This document shows positions 31,101 through 43,100 of a stretch of DNA of 64,000 nucleotides, piece by piece. The DNA comes from Tenrec ecaudatus. Lineage: Eukaryota; Chordata; Mammalia; Afrosoricida; Tenrecidae. The stretch's first letter is position 1. Every line of letters starts with the position of its first letter. Under the pieces are notes generated by a model. It ran no database searches and was not told the origin of the DNA. It worked only from the letters and a program-made list of their open reading frames with translations. The stretch is taken from assembly GCF_050624435.1 (NCBI RefSeq), contig NC_134539.1:49942001-50006000 (forward strand). Direction: 5' to 3'. Both the position numbers and the translations under genes were made by a program.

Positions 31101-34100
31101 AGTGGTTACAAATTGGGCTGTTACCTCGAGTTTAGCAGTTCAAACCAGCAGCTCCAAGGGGAAAAGAAGCCGAGAGGGGCAGTTCTACTCTGTCTTATAA
31201 TGTCAACCATGAGTCAGAATTGACTTAGTGGCAGTGAGTTGTTTCCCACTTGGCTATCCTGTTCATACCCAGAAGTAAAAGAAAATCACCACTGGAAAAG
31301 CAAGTAAAGTACCCTACTGGCCAGATGACCGCTCAACCAGTGACTGAACAGTCCCCAGCTAACTGTGCTGTCCGGTCAAGGTTTTCAAGCCAGGCATGCT
31401 TGGGAGAGTTGGGGAGTAGAAAGGTTTCTGATGCCTCCACTCCCACATGCAACTCTTAGCATAATAATATATTTTCAATAGTTAGCAAATAATACATTTT
31501 CGGTAGTTTCTAAATCCGACAAGTCATTCAAAAGTCTGGCGCTTTCACTAAAATTAAACGTTTATGCAAAAAATAAAATAAAAAAGCTTATAGTAGGGCC
31601 TGGGAAGGAAGTACTTTTGAAGTTCTTTGCTCGGGGTGATACAGTTTCATGATTTAAGTAACATCCCCATGCCCGAGGAGTGGCCCATCCGTAGGAATGC
31701 AAAGCCCTGCCGAGAAGGAAGGGGTTGAGAAGGGTCCACCCTACCTCTTTCCCTTTACACAATGGCCCTAAGCTTTTGTATACAGCCAGCTTTTGTAGAC
31801 TGGGGACTTTATGTAATACAGCATAAGGAGGTGGAAGTCTACATTGCAAAAACAAGTAATGGGAAGTGGTTGGGGGAATGCAGACGAGGACAAAACTCAG
31901 TCAGCCAGTGAAGCATTAGAAGACTTTTATTAGTCAAGCTGAGTCTTGTTCTAGGGAGATAGTAGAGCTGTTACAATGCTGTGCTAAGTACTTAGGTGAT
32001 TTTGAAGCAGTGTAGAACACTGCTAGTGTAGAACACTAGTAACTGAACTTTTTAAATGGAAGAAAGAAGAATGCTGCTCCTGTTCCCATCCTTTTGTCAG
32101 CTGTTAACCTTTTATCAGCATCCACACAAGCTAGGGCATAATCTTTCTCGTGGTGCATTTTTAATTGTATTTATTTGTGTATTGCATTCAAAAAAAGACT
32201 CTTATCTGAAACAACTAAAGCTTTTCTCATGTTCGTATTTATTCACTTAATAGACTTTTAAGGAACCCTGGTGGCACAGTGGTTAAGAGCTCAACTGTGA
32301 AACAACAGGAGAAAAATGTGGCAATCTGATGTTATAAAGATGACAGTCTTGGGAACTCTGTTGTTTTCTGCCCTACAGGCTCACTGTGAGACAGAACAGA
32401 CTAGGTGTCACATAATACCATGTACTTCATTGGATTATACCTTATTAATTAATGTTTGAGTGGGACATAATTTCCTGTTTTGTTATATAATGTAATCAAT
32501 TGGATTTATTTTATTGAATGAAAAAAAACAGTTAAAATCTTTCTGATTTCTATCTCATATTAAATTCATTCTCACTATGATTCCCAGGCAATCTAACAGC
32601 ATTGAAATTCTATATAACTAAAGGAAGGTTTGAACAAGGAAGACCTTTCTGCCTGGGATTATAACAAGAAGGCAATTAAAGAATTGCGTTGCCAATATAT
32701 AAGATTCTGACTAGCCAGTGTTCTTTGCATCAGGCTGTGTTGTTAGGGACATCGAGTCTGAATCTTAGCAGCCACATGCCAGGCTTGTGAATCTGTACAG
32801 GAGCTGTGTCATCTTTCTCTTGTGGAGTAGCTGGTGGTTTCAAACCGCCTACTTTTGGTTAGCCGCTCAATGCTGATCGCACTGCACCAACACTCCTTAA
32901 ATCAGACTGTACAGTTTAGGTGACATGAAAGTGAATCCAGTTTGTGATTTAGACATCTCCTTTCAGCATTAATTTCCTCATCTAATAAGCAAGATATTAT
33001 AATATATAATCTATGACTTTATGATTAGAAAATACTTTGATCCATATTATCTTATTTGAGCCTCACAACCCGGTGAGATTGACAAAGTAGGTATTTTTAC
33101 ATGTTTTTCAAATGAATAAATGAAGTTCTTACAGGATTCAGATCAATTGTTCCCAAATGTGTTTGGCCTATTGCCCCCTTTTTAGAAAAAAATTACTTAC
33201 CGCTCAGCAATCAAAATCTTTTGTACTATAGTCTATAATCCCGGATAAAATATTGGTATCTGCTTTTGCACCCATCCAATATCCCCCAACCCTTTATTAT
33301 CCCAGCATTAACTGAGAAATACTGATTTAGATGGTTTGCTAAATGCTACATGACTAGAATGTAGCTACAGCGAATTCAGAGTCTTTGATGCTTACTCCAG
33401 GACTCTTTCTAATCTATCACTCTATATTACTTTATATTAAATATGCTTTACATAATGCATATTAAATTCATACTAAAACACTCGTGGTTAGCAGACTGGC
33501 AGTGTATAAACACCAGCAAAGGATCCCATCAGAGGAGACTGAAAGGGTGCATCTTGTGATTGCTTTATCCTAGGATGTGGCTTAGCCAGCAACAAAAGGT
33601 TTCGGAGAAATGGAGTGTAGTAGGTGGGAGATCCACTCCCTATTGGACTTAGGCCTTTGTGTCATTGCATAACTGAACGGCCTTTTCAGTTTGTTTGTTT
33701 GACATATCAAATTTGAGTTGTCCTATTTGGACTAAACAAATAAAAGCTTTTCTAAATGCCTTTGTGAAGAATGTAGTTGTACACCTGATCTTCTTTGTAC
33801 AGAAAGGGGGGAGCAGGCAAGAGAAATAAGAGCTTCTATATTATTTGCCACCAAAACAGGATATCTGAAGCCTAGAAACCCCTCGCACCGAGCTGCTTTG
33901 CAGCAAATCATCTGGACTAGTGGGGAGAAGGTAACGGGTTAGCCTACGATTGAAAAGCAAAAGAAAAACACCAACAAAAAGCTGTTTACCACTGAGACAG
34001 TTCCATAGGGACCCCATATGTTTCAAAGAAGAAGTGCACTCCACGGGCATCACAGGGTGGGTTTGAAGCAGGAGCCTTTCCGGTAATAGCCTTGCACTTA

Positions 34101-37100
34101 ACTGTATCACCTGGACTATAGTGTTATAGAAGGCTGATGTAAGAATGTCACCGTTCAGTTGACGAAAGAGTATAGTAGTTACTCAGTAACATAGGCCTGT
34201 TTCCCCTCTGTAAAATGAGGAGCTAGATTTCATAGTTTTTTTTCCCTTAATTCACATGATTTGCAATTCAAAAGGTACACCAAGATCTTTAGGGATAAAT
34301 GTCCCTTCTGCTCTTCCTTACATCTGACCTACTAGAAGCCACTCTCATGCCTGCCATTCCGCCACTCACACCCTCCATGCCTCCATGTCTATGAGAAATA
34401 TGTGTCTGCTCCCCCCCCCTTTTTAAACAAATGACAGCATGCAGTGCACCATGTTCAGCACATTGCTTTCTCATTTCTTAACCTCCCTGGTGGTAATCAC
34501 GAGTGTGGCTGGGGTAAAGCGGTAACCCTGGGCCACACTCGGGATTACACTGCAGAGAAGTCCCTTATCTGCTCCCCAGTCTAGAGGTGTCCTCCGCTGG
34601 GATCGCAGTCACCTGACTTCCTCATTCTGTTCTGTTCTCTGCGTGCAGGGGGGCGGGGAGGGAACTGGGCGTCTAAAGGAGTCTAAAACTGCAAGTCTAA
34701 AAGACATACACACACACAAACAATGATACAGTGTAACCTGTGAGGATTACATTGTATCAAAGCAAATCACCTCAGATTTGTCCCTAGATCAGTCTCCAGT
34801 GCCCTACCTGCCCTTTTACTGTCATTTGGAAAAATTTTTGCCTGGAAATTTTTTGTCCATGGCATCAAAGAAGTGTCACTTTAGCACAAAAGAAGTTTTA
34901 GACCAGATAAATGACAGCGACAGTGACTTAGAATTACTCGCAGAATTGTGTATTAAAGTTTATCATACCTGGAATGTCTACTATAGAGATTAAAAATGAG
35001 TAATTTCTTAAGAATTACAGCCTACAATATAAAACAACAAATTTTATGCAAAACAATACCGCTTTGGGTACAAAATTCCTGACATAATTAGACCCCCAGG
35101 GAGGTTAATAGACCTAGGATATCATTCTCTGTCAGTATAGATGGATTGCTCCCATGGAGTGGACTTCCACCCCTTGTGACCTTCTGTACAATAGAACAAA
35201 TATTGCCTGGTTTTGTGTCATCCTCATGATTACCAGTATGTTCAAGCCCACTGTGGCTATTGACCCATCTATCTCAGGTAGAGTCTCCTTCACCCTAGCT
35301 GTCCCTCTCACCAACCACGATGCCCTCCTGGAACCATGAATGCTTCTCAATGACCTGTCCAAAGCAAACAAGTCTGACAGTCATTTCCTGTGATCTGTAG
35401 GTTTTCTTTGGCTAATTTTCAGAAGGCAATGCCTAGGTCTTTCTTCCTAGTCTGTTGTAGTCCAGAAGCTCCTCTGAAACCTGTCCACCCTGGGTGACCC
35501 TGCTGCTCTGTGAGATGCCCGTGGCATAGCTTTCAGTAACACAGCAAAGTGTAAGCTGCCATGGTATGACACACTGACAGATGGGTTGTCTGTATGTTCT
35601 TGTTAGGTGCCAGAGAGTCAGTTCCAACCCCAGTGACCCTAGTCACAACAGAACAGAATGAAACACCACCCGGTCCAGCGCCATCCTCACAATTGTTCCT
35701 ATGCTTGATCCCATTGTTGCAGCCATGGTGTCAATCCTTATAGAACATCCTACTTCTTGTTTATGACTGCAGAGTGTTCTATTGTATGGAAATATACTAC
35801 ATTTGGGTTGTAGTTTCAATGTTTTACTATTACAGACAATTGTATGATGTTTGATTTTGTGTGGATAGCATATATGCCAGCATGTCTGTAGGATAAGTAT
35901 TTGAAAGTGGACTTGCTGGGTCAAAGATTATGTGCATTGTTATGTGCTCACTAAACACTTCTAGTTCTGATACTCTATGAGACTTTATTTGTAAGTGACT
36001 AAGTAGTAAGAAGAATGAGACGGTGTTGTTTGCTTGGAAATATTTTAATTTCTTTTCATCTCTATAGTTAGAGATGAAGTCTTATGTAGGGCCAAACATA
36101 GGTAACTACACCAAAATTATGTTGTTACAGACTTGACAAAAGTCACCTTTGTCACAATTATAGAGATTTTTTTTATTGCTTCTGTGTATGGTATTTCTTA
36201 ACATTTAAATTACAAAGTGGATATTATAAATTTAGAGCAAAGAAGATGCAAGTACTTTTACTAGTACTTGCAGGGTTTGGGGGATTTGCTGTCTGTGAGA
36301 TCTGTGTAGGGAATGAGAATGGAAACATACTGAAGAAAGCCTAACCACAATCTCGTGACTTCAGACCTGTCTTAACTTCACAAGGAGAGAGAACTGATAG
36401 ATGAGTAAGCCCAAAGCTGAGTCCTATGAGGTGGAGGTCAGATGTACCTACTCTCTCCGCTTTTTCTTTGACCATTTCTGACACTAGTCCTCCCCATGAC
36501 ACACTCTCTGCTGGGCAGTGGCCACACAGAACTCAGGGGCCATACTCACAATTATGTGGTTTATTAGGGAAGTAACCTGGGTTGAGGATCAACTCAGAAG
36601 TAGCAAGAGACAGGATACAATGTCAGTCAAGACAGCTTCTAACCAAGACAACCCTCAGCTTCTGTAGGCAGCCTTTCCCTTGACTATGCAGCAGACTTTG
36701 CCCACTGATGGGTCTTCTCTCAGCCTCTACCATGCTCAGACAAGTGTTAGAGCTCTTTAACTGCACCAACAAGTGCCCAGAGGCACCCTACTGCCAGCAA
36801 GCCTCCTGCCCAAAGCCACTCAGCTCTCTCACTCTGGTTGTACTGGTTCCTGCCACTCATACTGCTGCTGCCTTTTCTGTGTCACTGGGTTCTTATTGTG
36901 GTTGCCATTGCTTGCTGGCTTCAGTAGGACTCTCTTCAAGATCTAGGAGAGTCTCAGTACAGGGACCTTGGGTAGTAAAGTCCCCTCAACCTCTGGGGGA
37001 TTGGCTTTTATACTTATGTAAATTATTATTTGTCTATTTCAGGGTAATCTTCCACCAGACCTCCATTGACTAATCAATTCCCTTGGCAAGCCAAAGTCAC

Positions 37101-40100
37101 TTATTTTTGCATGGTAATTACAGACCAATAACAAGGCAAACTGTAGCCTGTTTTTGACAGAATTATAAGCCCAAGGCCAGAAAGAATTGCAAACCTATTA
37201 TTGCTGTAGTAACTGATATCTGTCTGGTTTTATGTACTATCTGCCCTGGGTTATTTGGGTGACTGTGGAGTATATGATAGCTTTGTAAGGTCTGTGATAC
37301 CATAAGAAGATCTGGAAGCTATCAATAATTGTGACAATTTCTTCCAGACCTCACTCCTTATTAACCATACTTAGCAATCATCCTTCCTTCCCTTTCTTAA
37401 CCTCCTTCATCTTTCCTTTGTAATACCACAGCAGGTTTGAGCTAGAGCCGCCATTTTCTTCATCTTTGAATTTCTTAAAGCCCCTGGAATAAAGGATAAT
37501 TACTAAATGCTTGTTAAATGGATTTGAGGTCAAAGTGATCTCATCTCTGCTTTGATACCCTCTTTGATTCCATATCCTTCCTTGTCCTTGCACAGCTACG
37601 ACATGCCTTTCAGCCCACCCCTAGAACACTTAATATGGTTTAGGCAGGGCAAGAAGCCAAGTAAATTAACTTTAGAGGTGATGTGTTGCTTCCTTGCGAT
37701 TCCCACTACATTCTTTGTGTTACACTAAAAACTTGGGAGCTGATTTATTTAGTAACACAGTAGTGAGAGCTGTGTTAGTCGGGCTATAGTGTTAGGCATA
37801 CTCAATAGAAAAAACATCCAAATAGGTAGCTCAAAATAAACAGGCATCTCTTCAATCTCATATCTTAGTTTATGTGTATGAAATCCTAAAGATCAAAGCG
37901 AATGTTAGATAAATATGAACTTAGATTTATAAATGAATAAAGTTGTACATTTATAAGAACAATGAACTAGTCTTGGTTTCTCTGATGTTGGAATAAGGAA
38001 GCTTGTCTATAGCCCATGCTTTCAGCACTAGTAGTCTGTGAGTTAGCGCTGATAATAGGCCCACTGTGGACTACATCTGTAAGTTACAGATGACAGATTT
38101 ATAAAGCCTACTATGTAGCTACTGTAGATTCTCCCCAGCTTTCCAAATATAAGCTTTCTTCAGCGCCATACTCATGATTCCCAAGAACAGTAATTGCTCC
38201 TTTGGTGCCAACTAGATGCCTCACCAGGCTGCTTTTTCGTCTGCTATTTGAACAGCCTGTAAAAGGTCTGTGAGCTTTCTAAAGTCTAGCCATAAAAATT
38301 TCATTCAGTGTAGCCCCCAATAAAATTTTTTTTGAATGTAAAAAGAATTTCATTCATTGTTATCTCATAAATGCAAGGTATTATGCTCTAGTTTAGATGA
38401 GTGACTACCCTGTGTCTGTTGTTGCTGTTAGTTGCTATTGAATTTATCCCAAGTCATGGCAACCCCTTAAGAAATTAGAAGGTACCAGAAATAGTAGAGA
38501 AAAAAACAAATAATGGCTCTTGTTTCCATTTCAGGATGGGATTTTAAGCACATCGCCTTTCGTTCCCTAAGTTCTAGTGAAATTGTTAGAGAAATAATAA
38601 AGACGAAAGGCATCTTTCAAAATAGAAAGTAGAGGGGAGAAGTCAGACACTTTTTGAACTATTTTAAAGTAAGCACGATACTAATAGCATGCTTCCACAT
38701 AAGTAATGGAGAGCCCTGCCTGTGAAGGTAAGGGAAAGGAGTCACGATCCCTGAAAAACCCCAATTGAGAGCTGCAGAGGTTAAGAAAATGAGTTAGCAA
38801 TGGAGTAAGACAAATCAAAGGATTTGTAGAATTATACATGTGCCAGTCACAAAGTATCTCTTCCAAGTTTAGCCAGAGTAGTAGATTAAGAAATAGTAAC
38901 ATTGAACAGGTATCAAAGAATTATTGTATGTAGGTTAAGTGCTTAAATGTATACTGTCATAAGGTAGATGCCATTGTCAGCCATATTTTAGAAGAAACTA
39001 ACCTGTCTTCTTAACCACTATGCTAGTACCTGGAACTCCTAATTATAATTCTTAAGACCATTTAGGTTACTTTTATTATCCCCTTTTTGCATCTGAAGCA
39101 CAGAGATGTTAAGCAATTTTCCCAGGGGCCCGCAACCAGTAAGTACAGTTCTACCAGTTAGACAGTGCTTCACAATCTTCTGTGCACTTGGAGAGCTGCC
39201 ATAACAAAGGAAGGCAAATATTATTTCCACCCACAACTTGCTCCTTAGCTTGTATTTTGGTGGCAATGCAAGACCTGAAACTGAACTTCCAATTGTAGGA
39301 AGAGTGGTTAATGGTTAGAGGCAGACTCGGTAATGCTCAGCTGGCAGCAAATCTTCTTCATTTCATTAACATGTTGGAACTACATCCAGCAATTTCTTCA
39401 CACAGGGGGAATTTTTTAAATATATTTTTCTCAGCAAAACAGAACACTTTTGAAATCTGTCTTCCTGGTAGTTCAATCACTGGATTTCACAAATGACTAG
39501 AAAAATAAAATTACAGGAAATAAATAATTTCCCATCATCTCACAGATTTTACTCACATAGTAGATAAAAAGACCTCTTTGAAATCCCAAAGATAAGCAGT
39601 TTTGTATTAAATTTAGTGTTTACCTTAAAAAGGAAAGGTCTTTGATTTTAGGTGGTCAGAAATTCACCAAACTCTCTGCCAGAGTGGACTATATTCCAAC
39701 TTATCCATCCTTTTAGGTTGGAGTAGAACTGCCCCTGTGGATTTCTGAGGCAGTAAATCTTTATGTGAGCCAGGGCTATGTAAACTTCAAGGAACTCTGG
39801 TGGTATTGTTGCATGGAACTACTACCACAGGTCAGTGGTTCAAAACTTACAAGCCACAGGAGAAAGTTGAGACTGTCCCCCAAACCTTATATAGGGTCAC
39901 ATTGAGTCAGAAGCAGTTCAATGGCAGCGGGATCCTGTGCCCATAAAAATGTATGGCCTTGGTGCTATAAAGTAGAAGTGCAGCAAAAACAAGGCTCTCA
40001 ATCAACAAGATGCATTGACCCAGTGGCTGCCACAATAGGCTGGATCATGAGAACAATTGTGAACATGGTACAGGACTAAACAGCGTGGGCATGAGTTGGG

Positions 40101-43100
40101 TCCAACGTGACAGCCCCTAACAACAGCTACACAAGTTAGAATCAGTGGGTATGTGCAAATTTCAATGAGACTAAGCTAGCTCTGTACCTTTTCTGGAATT
40201 TCTGCTTTATTTTAGTTCTTGTTTGGATTTTCTTTTTTGTAGGACTCTCACTAATTAGACATCTAGTTCTTAGTTTTTGTGTACTATGTACACAAACTTG
40301 ATGGCAGTGAGTTTGGTTTGAGTTATGTATGTGATACAACATTTTGCTTCAAAGCAATAGTTCTCAAATTTTAGAATGCCTAAAAATGATCTGTGTAGTT
40401 TGATAAATATCCAGATTTGGGGCCTGACTTCAGAGGATGAGATTTAGGCATCTAGCACTGAGCTCAATCGTTTCACTTTAACCATGTAGCCCAGATGATT
40501 CCAATTCAGGCAGTCTTTGGACCAGGTGTTGAGAGAAACAGGCACATTAGAAGGAAATTAATTAACATTTGTTATTTACTATATATTTATTCATATGCCA
40601 GCCACATTCAGATATATTTTTATATTTTATTTATGGAATTGTGGGGGGAAATATTTCTCATGATGAGAAATATTTGGAGAGAGGGTGGGGTGGAAAGGGG
40701 GCACTGATTACAAGGATCTACATATAACCTCCTCTCTGGGGGATGGACAACATAAAAGTGGATGAAGGGAGATGTCGGAAAGTGTAAGATATGACAAAAT
40801 AATAATAATTTATAAATTATCAAAGATTCATGATGGAGGGGGAAGCGGGGGGGGGGGAGGGAAAAAATGAGCTGATACCAAGGGCTCAAGTAGAAAAAAA
40901 ATGTTTTGAGAATGTTGATGGCAACAAATGTACAAATGTGCTTGGCACAATGGATGGATGTATGGATTGTGATAAGAGTTGTATGAGCCCCCAATAAAAG
41001 GATTAAATTAAAATAATAATAAATATTATCTCAGTTTTATGTTTATGTATTATTCCTTCAAAATAATGTGTTTGGAGTTCCAAAGATGGCTTAGCTTTAA
41101 GGCAGCAGTCTGACTCTTATGAACCAGGAGGACTTTTAGCTGTTTCTGCCTCATCACAGTGTCTTGCAAAAAAAAAAAAAAAAGATTGTTTAATATTGGT
41201 GAATTGGAAAATGCTAGTGAGAGGAATGATAAGCTCTGAAATATATTTGATAAATGTTAAAGTTACTGAAATGGGAGAATGTCTATAACGTATCAACTAA
41301 TACTCAGAGAACATTTAGAAAATACATGGATATATTTATTTTTCACAGAAATTACATTACACACTTCTATATTGTTATTTTACATTTTGTCATACTTTAG
41401 TTGAAAGTTTACGTTAGCAAATCATTTTCCAATCAATATTTCATAGATCAATTGTTTCAGTTTCCACCTTACGCTATGACAGCTCTCTCCCTCTTCCCTG
41501 GATTCTCGATTTCCAATTCAACCTGTTTCCTTATCTTCCTTTCCTTGGTTTTGGGGAAATGTTGCTTGTTCGAAGGAGTACATTCTTCACATTATTATTT
41601 TATTTTTTAATCATTTTATTGGGGGCTCTTACAACTCTTGTTACAAACCATACATCAATTGTATCCGACATATTCGTACATATATTGCATGTTCTTTTCT
41701 AGACACTTTCCATTGAACCCTTAGGATCAGCTCCTCTTTTTTTCCCCACCCTCCTTGCCACCCCACCAACCCTCCTGACCCCCCCCCCCCCCGATAGATT
41801 GTAGATTGTTAATTATTTTCAAATTTCACTCCGACCCGCTGTCTCCCTTCCCCTCTGGTTTCTGTGTTCTTCCCCCTAGCTGGGGTGTGTAGTTATGTGC
41901 CATTCATTGTGATCGGTGCCCCCCCCCAACCCATTGCCCCTACCCTTTTGGTATCTCAATTCCCATTCCTGTTCCTGGGTTCCATGTGTTGTGAGTTTTA
42001 TCTCTTGCCTATACCTTTGTACATGCTCCTGTCTAGTCTAGATTGGGAGGCGGCACTGAGGTGATGATAGGCGGGCTTGGTGAGGAGGCCTTCAGGAAGC
42101 AAGTATATTGCATGACCCATTAGTGCTCTACTGCACCCTGATTGAGTCACCCCCTCCTGCGACCCCTCTGTGGGGGGATGTTCCATTGTCCATAGATGAG
42201 CTTTGGGTCTCCGCTCAAACCCACCTCCATTCTCACCAATGCACTTTTGTTCGTTTGTTTACTGTTTGTTGTGAATCTTCTGATGCCCGTTGCCCAGTCT
42301 CGATGACACCTCATGATCACACTGGCTGGTAAGCTTCTTCCATGTGGGCTTGTTGCTTCACTGTTGGATGGCCGCTGTTTAACTTCAAGCCTTTAAGACC
42401 CCAGACACTATATCTTTTAATAGCCGGGCACCTTCCTCTGTTTTCACCACATGTGCTTGTGTATCCATTTTGTCTTCAGCGGTGGTGGGTGGTGGGGAGG
42501 GGGAGAGCATCAAAGAATGCCAATTTGTTAGAACAAGGCCAATACCACTATTGTTATGGATTAATGTATTTGCATAAGTGCACACCTCTGTTAATCTCCC
42601 TATCTATGCCTTTGCTTTCTAGAACTTGCCTCTGTTTCCTTTGCCTCCCCTTCCCCGCCATCACTTGCCCCCTTCTTCCACCTCTCAGTGCTCCCTCTCC
42701 ACTAGCTTGGTGTTGCTCTAATACTCACAGGATCTCTGCCCTCTCCTAGATGCTGGTTCCGCTTTCCTAGTCGTTCCCCATGTCCATGACGCCATACCCT
42801 CCCCACCTTCTTGTTTCCCTTCTGACTTCTGGGGCCATTGGCCCCATTGCCTTCTCCCCAGGTTTCTCTCCCACCCATGGTCCAACCAATATAATTAGGC
42901 AAACCATCCATGTCCCAGTCCAAACAATAAGAAAACATACGGTTGAAGAAAGAAAAGGAAAGAGAAAAAGATGAGAGAAAAGAAAAACAAAAACAGTCCC
43001 TACTTAGGTCCAGGTCTATTTGCTGGTCCCCATGAGGCCCTTCCCTGTCCTGAAGGAGATCTGGGGCTGCTCCTCTTCACCCAAAGTCCATTCTTGGGGC

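Noticed and set aside
34778..34993. 71-codon frame as an independent small gene
   Set aside because: It is the remnant transposase N-terminus inside the piggyBac-like element, starting at the second Met (34860), with no separate promoter or splice signals.
42342..42749. 135-codon plus open frame and several neighbours to 43859
   Set aside because: All lie antisense in the pyrimidine-rich L1 3' UTR, where C/T bias removes stop codons.
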